Source of the DNA: Bacillus sp. MM2020_4
GTDB lineage: Bacteria > Bacillota > Bacilli > Bacillales > Cytobacillaceae
Reading direction: 5' to 3'
DNA: 64,000 nt
Assembly (NCBI RefSeq): GCF_011250555.1
Contig: NZ_JAANMZ010000004.1
Location: 62,001 to 126,000, forward strand
In this document: piece by piece, positions 1 to 12,430 of the stretch
How positions within the stretch are numbered: the first letter of the stretch is position 1
Layout: each line of letters starts with the position of its first letter
Translations under genes and position numbers: made by a program
Notes under the pieces: model-generated
The model's input: only the letters and a program-made list of their open reading frames with translations
What the model was told of the DNA's origin: nothing
Database searches by the model: none

Positions 1-419
1 GGGGCTGTGATTCCGATTACACCGATTCGCGTCCCCTTTTTTGTCTGATAAATCTTATATGGTTTTACCCACTCCGGATAGTGACCATCTTTTTTATACA
101 GGTTAGCAACCAGTACATCAAAAGCAGCATCATCGTATAGCTGGTCTAAATCTTCATATGGGAGGTTAACCCCCTCATTGTTTCCAATCGTAACCGCCGT
201 ATAATGGGCGTCATTTAATAGGGTAATGTTTCCCTGTCCTTTTGTTGCCTCTGTTAACGGATGCCAGCGATCAAGAAAATCACCGATATCAAAGAGAAAA
301 ACATCCTCTTCTTGTTGCAGGTGAAGGGCATTCTTTTGTTTTAAAAATTGTTGTATTCGCGGCCAATGTTCTAAGTGACTATGGAGATCATTTGTATGAT
401 AAAGATGGATTGTTTCCAT
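1..419 (-). CDS. yunD: Bifunctional metallophosphatase/5'-nucleotidase, YunD-like (partial)
   Basis: The first 139 codons of a metallophosphoesterase/5'-nucleotidase; the rest lies beyond the left edge. The N-terminus carries the metal-binding signature HTNDLHSH, followed by DIGDFLDRW and a TIGNNEG motif in the place of the family's GNHE. This family hydrolyses nucleotide phosphate esters. The ATG at 419 follows the TauE/SafE exporter gene with a 10-bp gap and a GGTGAAA-type ribosome site. In B. subtilis yunD, yunE and yunF lie side by side, as here. No signal peptide is seen at the N-terminus, so a cytoplasmic location is inferred. Confidence 0.8.
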   Translation of the reverse strand, partial: METIHLYHTNDLHSHLEHWPRIQQFLKQKNALHLQQEEDVFLFDIGDFLDRWHPLTEATKGQGNITLLNDAHYTAVTIGNNEGVNLPYEDLDQLYDDAAFDVLVANLYKKDGHYPEWVKPYKIYQTKKGTRIGVIGITA

Positions 420-428
420 TTTTCACCC

Positions 429-1250
429 TTACCCTGTAATCCCTTGAAAGATCAACCGGACAGCGACCACAACAAGGATGATTCTGATAATCAGGACAAT
501 CGTTTTGCTCTTTAGTTTTGAATTTAATAATACGCCTACCTTCGCACCAATCCATGCGCCAGGTATTAATGCCAGCGCATAAAGCCAATTCACATTTCCC
601 AAAGTAATATGGGTGATCGAGCTAAGGATGGCCGTCGGTAAAATCATAAACATGGATGTCGCCGTTGCCACATGCGGTGGAAAGAAAAACAGTAAAATCA
701 TTGTGGGTACCATTAGCGAGCCGCCGCCGATCCCAAAAATTCCTGATAAAAATCCAACAATGAAGGAAATGATGATGGCAGTGATTGGACTAAAACCATA
801 TTCGAAGGTCTTGCCGCTATTGTCAGTAAAGCTGCGAACAATACCCTTATCTTTCCGATACGGAAGCGGCCTTAATTTGTCTTTGACCACCATAACAATG
901 GAAACAAAAAGAATAAAGACACCAAAGTAAATATTGAACGAGTGTAAATCTAATTTTTCCGTTACCCAGGCACCAAGGATGCTACCCGGTCCACTGCCGA
1001 TCAGAAAGATCAAACCACTTTTATAATCCACTGTTTTGTGTTTCATATAGGCTAACGTCGAAGATAGCCCGGTAAAAATCATCGTAAATAGGGAGGTCCC
1101 CACTACGACCTGTGGTGTGAGGTGGCTAAATGTTGATAATGTTGCTAAGTATAGCAAGGCAGGAACAACAATGATGCCTCCCCCCATGCCGATCAACGAC
1201 CCTAATGAGCTCGCAAGCAGCCCGACTAAAACTAATATGATCCATTCCAT
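429..1250 (-). CDS. yunE: TauE/SafE family sulfite/anion exporter, YunE-like
   Basis: A 273-residue integral membrane protein of the TauE/SafE family, which exports sulfite, sulfoacetate or related anions. About eight hydrophobic segments are visible in two halves. Each half has a glycine-rich repeat: SLIGMGGGIIVVPAL near residue 20 and GIFGIGGGSLMVPTM near residue 170. The two repeats are the family hallmark and reflect internal duplication. It lies between the DUF72 gene and the nucleotidase gene on the same strand, the B. subtilis yun order. The substrate cannot be read from sequence; proximity to suf and met genes fits sulfur metabolism but does not prove it. Confidence 0.85.
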   Translation of the reverse strand: MEWIILVLVGLLASSLGSLIGMGGGIIVVPALLYLATLSTFSHLTPQVVVGTSLFTMIFTGLSSTLAYMKHKTVDYKSGLIFLIGSGPGSILGAWVTEKLDLHSFNIYFGVFILFVSIVMVVKDKLRPLPYRKDKGIVRSFTDNSGKTFEYGFSPITAIIISFIVGFLSGIFGIGGGSLMVPTMILLFFFPPHVATATSMFMILPTAILSSITHITLGNVNWLYALALIPGAWIGAKVGVLLNSKLKSKTIVLIIRIILVVVAVRLIFQGITG

Positions 1251-1278
1251 ATATTCTCACCTTCTACTGTCTGTCTTC

Positions 1279-2124
1279 TTAAAATAAATCTAACTGCCTT
1301 GGTGCGAGTCCTTCGTATTCTATTTGTAAAAGATTCATCATTTCTTTGGCGTTATCCGCTGCATCGCCGCCGGAGTTGTTGTTAAACAGGAGATAGACGT
1401 TTTCGGTCTCCAAGGCCAATCTTTGTATATGGTCCACCCATTCTGCCAGCTCTTGCTGATTATAGCGATAAAGGTAGCGAACTTCACGCCAGTTTTCAGC
1501 AGTCCGCTTTTGCCAGCCATGGACGTTACGGCCGTGAAATCTGATAAGTACATTGTGTGGGTCAATTCCCTCCAGGATCGTTGGAATCGATCCTTCGCCG
1601 GATTGGGGCTCATCACAAATGCTGTGAAGCCATTTTTCTGTTTTCATAAACTCGAGCGTTTGTTGGCGATATGACGGTGTAAACCATGATTGGTGCCGAA
1701 ACTCTAACGCACAGGGAATGCCATTCATTTGACGTTTACACCATTTTAAATAATCAACATTTTCACGTTTACATGAAAACCACGGCGGAAATTGAAATAA
1801 GACCATGGCTAATTTATTGTGTTGTATGTATGGTTCCAGTGATTCTTTAAAGGCAGCGAACATTGCTTGTTTTGTTTCAAAAGGAATTTCGCCACGTTGA
1901 TGACCCGTCATTCCTTGGTAGGCTTTTACGATAAACTGGAAGCCCACTGGGGTTTCAGTGACCCATTTTTCAGCATTTCTTGTTGGCTGAATCGCGTAAA
2001 AGGCCGTATCTACTTCAACAATTGGAAAATGACCTGCATATACCTTTAGCTTATCTCGTGTTGGTGTTTGATTCGGATATAAGCTATCATGGTCGCCCCA
2101 GCCTGTTACACCGATATAGATCAA
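1279..2124 (-). CDS. yunF: DUF72 family protein, YunF-like
   Basis: A DUF72 (YecE/YunF-type) protein of 281 residues with a predicted TIM-barrel fold and no settled biochemical function. The N-terminus IYIGVTGWGDHDSLYP and the later VLFQFPPWF and LEFRHQSWF blocks are typical of the family. I place the start at a TTG at 2124, because GGAGGTGA lies eight bases ahead of it; the in-frame ATG at 2139 sits directly on that ribosome site and would leave none of its own. It follows the suf operon on the same strand, separated from it by a terminator. Confidence 0.85.
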   Translation of the reverse strand: MIYIGVTGWGDHDSLYPNQTPTRDKLKVYAGHFPIVEVDTAFYAIQPTRNAEKWVTETPVGFQFIVKAYQGMTGHQRGEIPFETKQAMFAAFKESLEPYIQHNKLAMVLFQFPPWFSCKRENVDYLKWCKRQMNGIPCALEFRHQSWFTPSYRQQTLEFMKTEKWLHSICDEPQSGEGSIPTILEGIDPHNVLIRFHGRNVHGWQKRTAENWREVRYLYRYNQQELAEWVDHIQRLALETENVYLLFNNNSGGDAADNAKEMMNLLQIEYEGLAPRQLDLF

Positions 2125-2215
2125 GAAACTCACCTCCATTTATTAATAATAGCAGTAAATTACCCTTATACGCTAGTAAACGAATGCTATCCGACAGTAA
2201 CCCGCAACCAGACGC

Positions 2216-2246
2216 AAAAACCCGCCTGCCAACGCAGCAAGCGGGT
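2216..2246 (-). terminator. Intrinsic terminator after sufB
   Basis: Read on the minus strand, ACCCGC and GCGGGT form a stem around a 15-base loop, followed by five T residues. It starts 17 bases past the sufB stop codon and probably ends the sufCDSUB transcript. Confidence 0.7.
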
Positions 2247-2263
2247 AAATTTTTCAAAAAATA

Positions 2264-3661
2264 TTAACCGATGGAGCCTTCCATCTCAAACTTGATAAGT
2301 CGATTCATCTCAACGGCGTATTCCATTGGTAATTCTTTTGTAAATGGCTCGATGAAGCCCATAACAATCATCTCAGTTGCTTCCTGCTCAGAGATGCCGC
2401 GGCTCATCAAGTAGAAGAGCTGCTCTTCGGAAACTTTCGAAACCTTCGCTTCATGCTCAAGAGAAATATTGTTATTTAATACTTCGTTGTATGGAATGGT
2501 ATCTGATGTAGATAGATTATCCATAATCAACGTATCACACTCGATGTTAGAACGGGCACCATCGGCTTTGCGTCCAAAATGGACCAATCCGCGATAGTTT
2601 GTTTGTCCGCCATGCTTGGAAATAGACTTAGAAACAATGGTCGAAGATGTATTTGGCGCTAAGTGAATCATCTTAGAACCAGTATCTTGGACTTGGCCTT
2701 TGCCGGCAATCGCAATCGATAATGTCATGCCGCGGGCACCTTCACCCTTCAGAATAACCGCCGGATATTTCATGGTTAACTTGGAACCGATATTACCGTC
2801 GACCCATTCCATTGTCGCATTTGCTTCGCAGACAGTCCGCTTCGTTACAAGGTTATAAACATTGTTTGCCCAGTTTTGAATCGTTGTATAACGGCAGTAG
2901 CCGCCTTTTTTAACGATAATTTCAACAACGGCGCTGTGAAGAGAGTTTGTTGTATAAACAGGTGCTGTACAGCCCTCTACATAGTGTACACTTGCCCCTT
3001 CATCCACGATGATCAATGTTCTTTCAAATTGTCCCATATTTTCGGAGTTAATCCGGAAATAGGCTTGTAACGGTGTATCCACCTTAATACCTGGTGGCAC
3101 ATAAATGAACGAGCCGCCTGACCAAACCGCAGAGTTTAATGCTGCGAATTTATTATCCGTTGGAGGAATCACCTTTGCCCAGTGCTCGCGGAAAATATCT
3201 TCGTTTTCCCTTAAAGCTGAGTCGGTATCCTTAAAGACTATCCCTAATTCTTCAAGATCTTCCTTCATATTATGGTAAACAACCTCTGATTCATATTGAG
3301 CAGAAACCCCAGAAAGATACTTTTGCTCTGCTTCAGGAATTCCAAGTTTATCAAAGGTAGCTTTAATTTCTTCCGGTACTTGATCCCATGATTTCTCGGA
3401 TTTCTCAGAAGGTTTAACATAATAGGTTATTTCATCAAAATTTAATGAGTTTAAATCCCCGCCCCATTGCGGCATTGGCTTGCTGTAAAAAATTTCAAGT
3501 GATTTCAAGCGGAAATCCAGCATCCACTGTGGTTCTTTTTTCATTTTAGAAATTTCTTCGACAATCTCACGTGTTAAACCACGTTTCGATCGGAATATGG
3601 AAACGTCTTTATCGGCAAAACCATATTTATAATCACCGATCTCAGGCATTTTTTTTGCCAT
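2264..3661 (-). CDS. sufB: Fe-S cluster assembly scaffold SufB
   Basis: SufB, 465 residues, the normal length. It is part of the SufBCD scaffold on which iron-sulfur clusters are built from sulfur delivered by SufS/SufU. The sequence has the SufB/SufD core ([22 protein letters not shown], beta-helix region with [14 protein letters not shown]) and the conserved C-terminal [17 protein letters not shown] block shared with SufD. It is the last gene of the operon. A gap of 51 bp follows sufU and contains the ribosome site GGAGG. Cytoplasmic. Confidence 0.97.
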   Translation of the reverse strand: MAKKMPEIGDYKYGFADKDVSIFRSKRGLTREIVEEISKMKKEPQWMLDFRLKSLEIFYSKPMPQWGGDLNSLNFDEITYYVKPSEKSEKSWDQVPEEIKATFDKLGIPEAEQKYLSGVSAQYESEVVYHNMKEDLEELGIVFKDTDSALRENEDIFREHWAKVIPPTDNKFAALNSAVWSGGSFIYVPPGIKVDTPLQAYFRINSENMGQFERTLIIVDEGASVHYVEGCTAPVYTTNSLHSAVVEIIVKKGGYCRYTTIQNWANNVYNLVTKRTVCEANATMEWVDGNIGSKLTMKYPAVILKGEGARGMTLSIAIAGKGQVQDTGSKMIHLAPNTSSTIVSKSISKHGGQTNYRGLVHFGRKADGARSNIECDTLIMDNLSTSDTIPYNEVLNNNISLEHEAKVSKVSEEQLFYLMSRGISEQEATEMIVMGFIEPFTKELPMEYAVEMNRLIKFEMEGSIG

Positions 3662-3712
3662 CGTCGTTTTCCTCCTTCATAAACGAAAAGGGGTACAACT
3701 CCCCTTCTTGTT

Positions 3713-6679
<2,967 letters not shown>

Positions 6680-6700
6680 TTTAATCCTCCTAACACTCTC

Positions 6701-7486
6701 TTACGCTTCTTGCCCAACTGTTTCATCTTCAATTCCGAGTTCTTGCTTGATCCAGTCATATCCTTCTGCTTCTAAGCGTTGTGCCAGTTCTGGTCCGCCT
6801 GATTTCACGATACGGCCTTGCATCATAACGTGCACATGGTCAGGAGTGATATAGTCTAATAGACGTTGATAGTGAGTGATCACTAAGCAGCCGAACTCTT
6901 CGCCGCGCATTTCATTAATACCCTTTGAAACAACTTTTAGGGCATCGATATCGAGTCCTGAGTCGATTTCATCAAGAATTGCAATCTTAGGCTGCAGCAT
7001 CATTAATTGCAAAATTTCGTTACGCTTTTTCTCTCCGCCTGAGAAGCCTTCGTTTAAATAGCGTTGTGCCATATCGAGGTCCATTTCAAGGAATTCCATT
7101 TGCTTATCCATTTGACGGATAAATTTCATAAGGGAAATCTCATTGCCTTCGCCACGGCGGCTATTAAGTGCTGAACGTAAAAAGTCTGCATTTGTTACAC
7201 CATTAATCTCACTTGGATATTGCATGGCTAGGAATAAACCTGCACGAGCGCGCTCGTCTACTTCCATTTCAAGAACATTTTGTCCGTCTAATGTAATGTT
7301 ACCGCTCGTTACTTCATATTTTGGGTGACCCATGATGGCCGATGATAACGTGGATTTACCAGTACCGTTTGGTCCCATGATGGCATGGATTTCTCCACCC
7401 TTTATTTCAAGGTTTACCCCTTTTAAAATTTCTTTCCCATCAATTTCTACATGTAAATCTTTGATCGCTAAAGTTGATCCAGCCAT
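6701..7486 (-). CDS. sufC: SufC ATPase of the Fe-S assembly scaffold
   Basis: SufC, 261 residues, a soluble ABC-type ATPase that drives the SufBCD scaffold. Walker A is GPNGTGKST (residues 38-46), the signature is SGGEKKRNE (149-157), and Walker B is IAILDE (168-173), followed by the SufC-typical DSGLDIDAL. It is the first gene of the five-gene operon; the ribosome site GGAGG lies just upstream of the ATG at 7486. Confidence 0.97.
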   Translation of the reverse strand: MAGSTLAIKDLHVEIDGKEILKGVNLEIKGGEIHAIMGPNGTGKSTLSSAIMGHPKYEVTSGNITLDGQNVLEMEVDERARAGLFLAMQYPSEINGVTNADFLRSALNSRRGEGNEISLMKFIRQMDKQMEFLEMDLDMAQRYLNEGFSGGEKKRNEILQLMMLQPKIAILDEIDSGLDIDALKVVSKGINEMRGEEFGCLVITHYQRLLDYITPDHVHVMMQGRIVKSGGPELAQRLEAEGYDWIKQELGIEDETVGQEA

Positions 7487-7566
7487 ATCTATACCTCCGA
7501 AAAGAAAGTTTTGTATCTTATAGACCCATGGGGACTATGTTCTATTCTCATTTTATTCTCATTCCA

Positions 7567-7595
7567 ATCTTATAACAAATGAAATGTATTAGCAA
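7567..7595 (-). promoter_or_regulatory. Candidate sigma-A promoter of the suf operon
   Basis: On the minus strand, TTGCTA and TAAGAT are separated by 17 bases and lie about 80 bases upstream of the sufC ATG. Both hexamers match the consensus at four of six positions, so the call is tentative. The rest of 7487-7826 holds no gene I can support; ATGAGAAT occurs three times in it (two minus strand at about 7540, one plus strand at 7645), without a known function. Confidence 0.4.
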
Positions 7596-7826
7596 CTCCT
7601 AAACAGTAAAAACTAGGGAGCCATTTTCATTAAGCCAATCCTAAATGAGAATGGGAGTATTCCTTTAAAAAAGATTCAGACAACAGTTCTTTTATGTAAA
7701 ATGCACCCGTTTAAAATCATACCTCATTTTTTAGGCTTTTCCAACTGAATTCAAGTGTAAAATCCTTTCTATTTTTACCCAACCCACTGGATTCATGTAT
7801 GCGGTTACCCTGCTCGCGTAGAAACA

Positions 7827-7859
7827 GCAAAAGCCAGTGAAGGGTTCACTGGCTTTTGC
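7827..7859. terminator. Intrinsic terminator between metQ and the suf operon
   Basis: A perfect 15-bp stem (GCAAAAGCCAGTGAA with TTCACTGGCTTTTGC) around a three-base loop. It lies 20 bases past the metQ stop and probably ends the metNIQ transcript. The T-run lies inside the stem arm on either strand. Confidence 0.75.
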
Positions 7860-7878
7860 CTTTCTACCTATTTATATA

Positions 7879-8718
7879 TTATTCAGAAACGGGTACAACG
7901 GCACCTTCGTATTTTTCAAGAATGAAATCTTGAATTTCCTTTGAATGAAGGACTTCAACAAGTGTTTTAATGGCTGGCTTGCTTTCGTCACCTTTACGAA
8001 CAGCAATCACGTTTACATACGGTGATTCTTTATCTTCAATGGCAATGGAATCCTTCACAGGGTTTAAGCCGCCGTCGATCGCATAGTTTGAGTTGATTAA
8101 CACGGCATCTCCTTCGCCATTGTTAAAAATTTGCGGTAATAACTTCGCTTCATAGTTAGCATCGAATTTAAGCATCTTAGGGTTTTCGACAACATCTTTA
8201 ATTTCGGCTTTTGTTTTATCGATTCCGTCTTTTAATTTGATTAAGCCTTCTTTTTCAAGTAATGAAAGGAGACGGCCATGGTCAGCGACAGAGTTACTCA
8301 TGATTAAGTGTGCACCTTCTGGAAGATCGCTAAGCTTTTTGTATTTTTTTGAATAAATTCCGATTGGTTCGATGTGAATTCCGCCAGCATTAACAAAGCC
8401 ATAGCCAAATTCTTTGTTTTGGGACTCTAAGTATGGAATGTGTTGGAAATAGTTAGCGTCTAATTCTTTTGACTTTAACGCTTTGTTAGGTAAGACATAG
8501 TCTGTAAATGTTTTAATTTCAAGATCAATGCCTTTTTCTTTTAAAAGTGGTTTTGCTTTTTCAAGGATTTCTGCATGCGGAACCGTAGATGCTCCGACAA
8601 CTAATTTGCTTGTTTCAGATTTATCGCTAGTACCTTCAGACTTTTCCTCTGATTTCCCACATGCTGCTACAACAAATACAATCGATAAGGCTAAAAGTAA
8701 ACTAAGTATTTTCTTCAT
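7879..8718 (-). CDS. metQ: Methionine ABC transporter substrate-binding lipoprotein MetQ
   Basis: MetQ/NlpA-family lipoprotein, 279 residues, that captures methionine outside the membrane for MetNI. The N-terminus is a lipoprotein signal with lipobox VAAC (Cys about residue 20) followed by a serine/lysine-rich linker. Then come family blocks VVGASTVPHAEILEKAKPLL and ELDANYFQHIPYLE. It is the last gene after metN and metI, 14 bp from metI. Confidence 0.95.
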   Translation of the reverse strand: MKKILSLLLALSIVFVVAACGKSEEKSEGTSDKSETSKLVVGASTVPHAEILEKAKPLLKEKGIDLEIKTFTDYVLPNKALKSKELDANYFQHIPYLESQNKEFGYGFVNAGGIHIEPIGIYSKKYKKLSDLPEGAHLIMSNSVADHGRLLSLLEKEGLIKLKDGIDKTKAEIKDVVENPKMLKFDANYEAKLLPQIFNNGEGDAVLINSNYAIDGGLNPVKDSIAIEDKESPYVNVIAVRKGDESKPAIKTLVEVLHSKEIQDFILEKYEGAVVPVSE

Positions 8719-8732
8719 TTTGACCTCTCCTT

Positions 8733-9401
8733 TTATCGTTTATCTAATTTTGAAGTGATAAAATCACCAATAAATTGAACTATAAACACAATGATTAATA
8801 TGATGACGGTTGCGACAAACGTGACATCGTTTTGACCCCGTTGAAAACCATAATTATAGGCAAGATTCCCTAAACCACCGGCACCAATCGCACCTGCCAT
8901 CGCCGTGTAACCGATAAGGGCAATCGCGGTAACTGTAATCCCGGATATAAGCGCCGGCATCGATTCTGGCAGCAAAACCTTCCAAATAATTGTTCCCGTT
9001 GTGGCACCCATTGACTTAGCGGCTTCAATGACCCCTTTATCAATTTCTCTAAGGCCAATTTCCACCATCCTCGCATAAAACGGGGCAGCTCCGATAATCA
9101 GTGCCGGCAATGCAGCGTCTTCGCCAATCATGGTTCCTACCAAGAATGTGGTAAAAGGGATTAATAATACAATTAAGATAATAAACGGGACTGAGCGAAA
9201 AATATTTACAATTCCACTGATTACGGCGTTAATCGGTTTATTTTCCCACATGTTTCCTTTTGTGGTTAAAAATAAGATCAAGCCAAGTAGGGTGCCTAAA
9301 ATAAAGGTTGCTAGAACCGATATTCCCGTCATGTAAAGAGTATTTTTTGTTTCCTGCCACATGATCAGCCAATCCACATTCGGAAAATATTCTTTAATCA
9401 T
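8733..9401 (-). CDS. metI: Methionine ABC transporter permease MetI
   Basis: A 222-residue membrane permease with about five hydrophobic segments and the ABC coupling motif around EAAKSMGATTGTIIWKVLLPESMPAL. It forms the channel of the MetNIQ importer (B. subtilis MetP). The ATG overlaps the metN end by 8 bp and metQ follows at once, so the three genes form one transcription unit under the S-box leader. Confidence 0.95.
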   Translation of the reverse strand: MIKEYFPNVDWLIMWQETKNTLYMTGISVLATFILGTLLGLILFLTTKGNMWENKPINAVISGIVNIFRSVPFIILIVLLIPFTTFLVGTMIGEDAALPALIIGAAPFYARMVEIGLREIDKGVIEAAKSMGATTGTIIWKVLLPESMPALISGITVTAIALIGYTAMAGAIGAGGLGNLAYNYGFQRGQNDVTFVATVIILIIVFIVQFIGDFITSKLDKR

Positions 9402-10419
9402 TTGTGACCACCTCCACTCCTACCTGTTGTGAACGAATAAAGTCGATTGCTTTGTGAACTTCATCATCGTCCCCATCGATATGAATGAAAAGTGTTCCGT
9501 ATGAACCACTTTGTGTTTGCGAAATTTTCCCCTGCAAAATATTCACGACTACGTTATGATGGCGGATTAAATTCGTCATCAGCGGCTGCTCTGCAGATTC
9601 GCCAATAAACGTCAGTTGAACAATCCTTCCTGAACGATATTGGTCAAGTAAATGATCTGCTGTTTCCTTTGTTTCTTCAGGCTCTGAAACCTGCTGCACG
9701 AATCGTTTCGTAATCGGCTGCTGCGGGTTTTTAAATACATCGAGCACCGTACCAAGCTCCACGACACGACCGCTCTCCATCACCGCAACCCGGTGACAAA
9801 TTTTCCGAATAACATGCATTTCATGTGTAATCAAAACAATCGTTAACCCAAGCCGCTTGTTGATATCTACTAACAATTCTAATATCGAATCGGTCGTTTG
9901 CGGATCCAGTGCCGAAGTCGCTTCGTCACAAAGGAGTACTTTTGGGTTATTGGCGAGTGCTCTGGCAATCCCAACTCGCTGCTTTTGTCCACCGCTCAGC
10001 TGTGAGGGGTACGCATTTTCGCGTCCTTCCAAGCCAACTAACTTTACTAACTCTTCGACTCTCTTCTTTCTTTGCGTTCCTTTAACACCCGCAATTTCAA
10101 GTGGAAAAGCAATATTTTCGCTAACTGTCCTTGACCACAGCAAGTTAAAATGCTGAAAAATCATACTGATTTCCTGACGTGCTTTTCGAAGTTCAGCGCC
10201 CTTGATTTTTGAAATGACCCGTCCGGCAACCGTGACACTTCCATCGGTTGGCAGCTCCAGCCCATTCAACATCCGGATCAGGGTACTTTTTCCGGCACCA
10301 CTATAACCAATTACACCGAAGATCTCTCCATTTTTAATCTCAAGGTTTACATCATCTACAGCTTTCAGTTCACCTTGCTTCGAAGGATAAATCTTGCGGA
10401 CACTTTTTATTGAAATCAC
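9394..10419 (-). CDS. metN: Methionine ABC transporter ATP-binding protein MetN
   Basis: ATPase of the methionine importer, 341 residues. Walker A is GYSGAGKST, the signature [15 protein letters not shown], Walker B VLLCDEATSALD. The last 80 or so residues form a NIL domain (VQLTFIGESAEQPLMTNLIR), a small regulatory domain that in this family binds methionine and restrains transport. It is the first gene of metNIQ, 195 bases downstream of the S-box aptamer. Confidence 0.96.
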   Translation of the reverse strand: MISIKSVRKIYPSKQGELKAVDDVNLEIKNGEIFGVIGYSGAGKSTLIRMLNGLELPTDGSVTVAGRVISKIKGAELRKARQEISMIFQHFNLLWSRTVSENIAFPLEIAGVKGTQRKKRVEELVKLVGLEGRENAYPSQLSGGQKQRVGIARALANNPKVLLCDEATSALDPQTTDSILELLVDINKRLGLTIVLITHEMHVIRKICHRVAVMESGRVVELGTVLDVFKNPQQPITKRFVQQVSEPEETKETADHLLDQYRSGRIVQLTFIGESAEQPLMTNLIRHHNVVVNILQGKISQTQSGSYGTLFIHIDGDDDEVHKAIDFIRSQQVGVEVVTND

Positions 10420-10497
10420 CTAAAATCACCTACTTCTTATCCTGATTATCCGTTACTTGAATATAGGGTTTGACTGTTTCAGAGAAAATATTTCAGA

Positions 10498-10552
10498 AAA
10501 ATAAAAGCGGAAAGCGCCTGAAGTTAGACAATTCTAAAAGTTGAAAATCTCT
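10498..10552 (+). repeat. Short, internally deleted copy of the dispersed repeat
   Basis: AAAAGCGGAAAGCGCC is followed almost directly by a version of GACAATTCTNAAAGT. These are the two ends of the 165-bp repeat at 16516-16680 without the middle. It lies between the S-box terminator and metN, inside the metN leader. Confidence 0.55.
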
Positions 10553-10565
10553 TTCCTTTTCCAAA

Positions 10566-10598
10566 ATAAAATGCCTCTCTGCACAGGCAGAAAGGCAT
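10566..10598 (-). terminator. S-box regulated terminator upstream of metN
   Basis: On the minus strand ATGCCT...AGGCAT encloses a second stem (TTCTGC with GCAGA), followed by TTTTATTTT. Its 5' arm CCTTTCT (10589-10595) can instead pair with AGAAAGG (10610-10616) at the 3' edge of the SAM aptamer, the expected terminator/antiterminator switch. Confidence 0.85.
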
Positions 10599-10614
10599 CA
10601 CGAACTAGACCTTT

Positions 10615-10724
10615 CTCCCATCTTCCAAAGCCTACGCTTTGTGTGAATTGGCACCATTTCAATAAAAAATATTGACGGTTGCCGGGCTTCATCGGGCACA
10701 TCCCTCCACCTCTCTTGATAAGAG
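10615..10724 (-). promoter_or_regulatory. SAM-I (S-box) riboswitch aptamer controlling metNIQ
   Basis: Minus-strand RNA contains the S-box core: CTTATCAAGAGAGGTGGAGGGA, the block GATGAAGCCCGGCAACC, AATGGTGCCAATTC, and the closing P1 strand GATGGGAG. P1 pairs 10717-10724 with 10615-10622, with two G-T wobbles. SAM binding should stabilise P1, free the terminator at 10566-10598 and switch metNIQ off; low SAM lets the antiterminator form. B. subtilis metNPQ is controlled the same way. Confidence 0.93.
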
Positions 10725-10847
10725 CTAACAGCATTCTATATTCAATTAACACGTTAAATTATTTAAGTAAATTATTTTACAAAAGCTATCGTATCACGGA
10801 TAAAAAATAGTGTCAATAAAAAGATTCTTCATTTTCGGAAAATTGAG

Positions 10848-10892
10848 TGGAAAAACGCTAGTCGCTGAAGCCGGTCCATTCTCTCAAAGTCG
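10848..10892 (+). repeat. Degenerate 3' end of the dispersed repeat
   Basis: CGCTAGTCGCTGAAGCCGGTCC...TCTCAAAGTCGAAC resembles the right-hand end of the 165-bp repeat (CTAGCCGCTAGGGCGCTGGAGC...TCTCAAAGTCGAA) with several differences. It lies between the metN leader and metY. Confidence 0.4.
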
Positions 10893-10915
10893 AACGTTTT
10901 TTTTTTCCTTATTAC

Positions 10916-12232
10916 TTAGGCATTCGCCTTAACTGATGCCAAGCCTGTTGCTGCTTCAATTGCTGCTTCGAGATCCTCAATTAAATCCTCCACATTCTCA
11001 ATACCAATGGAAAGTCGGATTAAATCCTCCGATACACCTGCCGATTTCAGTCCTTCAGCATCTAATTGCTGGTGTGTCGTACTTGCCGGGTGAATAATTA
11101 AGCTTTTTGCATCACCCACATTGGCCACATGCGCCCAAAGTGACAGAGAATCAATCAATTTAGCTCCTGCTTCTTTGCCTCCCTTAATGCCAAAGACAAC
11201 CATTGACCCTGCACCTTTTGGTAAATACTTTTTCGCTAGCTTCTGATCTGGGTGCGATGGATGCCCCGGATAGGATACCCATGCAACGGCAGGGTGATCT
11301 TCTAAATATTCAACTACTTGCTTCGTATTAGCCACATGCTCCTTCATCCGGACATGGAGCGTTTCGAGCCCAAGCGTAAATTGGAAGGCATTAAGCGGAC
11401 TTAGGGCAGGACCGAGGTCGCGCAATAATTGCACGCGGGCTTTAATAATGTAAGCTATAGCACCGAGTGCTTCGGCATAAACAAGGTCATGGTAGCTTGA
11501 GTCAGGTGTCGTGAAGCCCGGGAATTTCGGTGAATTCCAATCAAATTTGCCGCCATCAACAATGATTCCGCCAGTTGTTGTCCCATTACCTAGCAGCCAT
11601 TTTGTCGCCGAGTGAATGACAATATCAGCACCGAATTCAATTGGACGGCAGAGATACGGTGTCGCAAATGTATTGTCAATAATTAATGGCACTCCTGCCT
11701 CATGTGCAATGTCGGCCACTTTTTCAATATCGAGGAGGCGTAAGCTTGGATTACCAATCGTTTCTGCAAAAACGGCTTTTGTTTTTTCCGTAATTGCTGC
11801 ACGGAAATTTTCCGGATCATCCGGGTTAACAAATTTCACGTTTATTCCATATTTAGGGAGGGTAACAGCAAATAGATTATATGTTCCGCCATAAAGGTTT
11901 GATGCAGAAACTATCTCATCCCCTGCCTGTGCAAGGTTTAGAATTGCGAGTGTGATCGCTGCCATGCCGCTGGCAACCGCAAGGGCGCCGACTCCGCCTT
12001 CTAATAATGCCACTCTTTCTTCAAAAACCGTTGTTGTCGGATTATGAATTCGGGTATATATGTAACCTGGCTCCGCTAAACTAAATAGATTTGCTGCGTG
12101 CTCGGTATTTTTAAATTGGTAGGCATTGTTTTGATAAATGGGAACAGCACGCGCACCTGTTACCGGATCCGGAGCTAACCCTCCATGTACACTTAATGTT
12201 TCAAAACGATATTTCTTTTGATTTTCTGCCAT
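10916..12232 (-). CDS. metY: O-acetylhomoserine sulfhydrylase MetY
   Basis: PLP enzyme of the Cys/Met metabolism family, 438 residues. It makes homocysteine from O-acetylhomoserine and sulfide, or methionine with methanethiol. The PLP lysine is in [32 protein letters not shown] and the length over 420 residues (with the insert [21 protein letters not shown]) fit MetY rather than the shorter cystathionine synthases. The start is the ATG at 12232, preceded by AAAGGAGGAAGC; a longer in-frame reading runs into the riboswitch terminator. Transcription is behind its own S-box. Confidence 0.95.
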   Translation of the reverse strand: MAENQKKYRFETLSVHGGLAPDPVTGARAVPIYQNNAYQFKNTEHAANLFSLAEPGYIYTRIHNPTTTVFEERVALLEGGVGALAVASGMAAITLAILNLAQAGDEIVSASNLYGGTYNLFAVTLPKYGINVKFVNPDDPENFRAAITEKTKAVFAETIGNPSLRLLDIEKVADIAHEAGVPLIIDNTFATPYLCRPIEFGADIVIHSATKWLLGNGTTTGGIIVDGGKFDWNSPKFPGFTTPDSSYHDLVYAEALGAIAYIIKARVQLLRDLGPALSPLNAFQFTLGLETLHVRMKEHVANTKQVVEYLEDHPAVAWVSYPGHPSHPDQKLAKKYLPKGAGSMVVFGIKGGKEAGAKLIDSLSLWAHVANVGDAKSLIIHPASTTHQQLDAEGLKSAGVSEDLIRLSIGIENVEDLIEDLEAAIEAATGLASVKANA

Positions 12233-12253
12233 TCTCGCTTCCTCCTTTATTGT

Positions 12254-12288
12254 AAAAAAACTAAAACCCCACTTCATGAGAAGAGGGG
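12254..12288 (-). terminator. S-box regulated terminator upstream of metY
   Basis: On the minus strand CCCCTCTTC and GAAGTGGGG form a stem with one mismatch and loop TCAT, followed by TTTTAGTTTTTTT. Its 5' half (12276-12285) is exactly complementary over 10 bases to 12294-12303 at the end of the aptamer, giving the competing antiterminator. Confidence 0.87.
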
Positions 12289-12296
12289 TCACTCTC

Positions 12297-12399
12297 TTCT
12301 CATCTCCCAGAGCGCCATTGCTCTGCTGGATTTAGCACCGTGTTCCATACCGGTTGCCGGGCTTCAAAGGGCCAGTCCCTCCGCCACTCTTGATAAGAA
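12297..12399 (-). promoter_or_regulatory. SAM-I (S-box) riboswitch aptamer controlling metY
   Basis: The minus strand carries TTCTTATCAAGAGTGGCGG, AGGGACTGGCCC, TGAAGCCCGGCAACC, ACGGTGCTAAATCC and closes with GATGAGAA. P1 pairs 12392-12399 with 12297-12304. All the conserved S-box segments are present in order, and the downstream terminator and antiterminator are explicit. High SAM is predicted to terminate transcription before metY. Confidence 0.94.
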
Positions 12400-12430
12400 T
12401 GCCTTATTAAGTTATCTTAATTGATTGAAT

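Noticed and set aside
10534..10752. 72-residue minus-strand frame upstream of metN
   Set aside because: It covers the S-box aptamer and terminator; no ribosome site and the structure explains the sequence.
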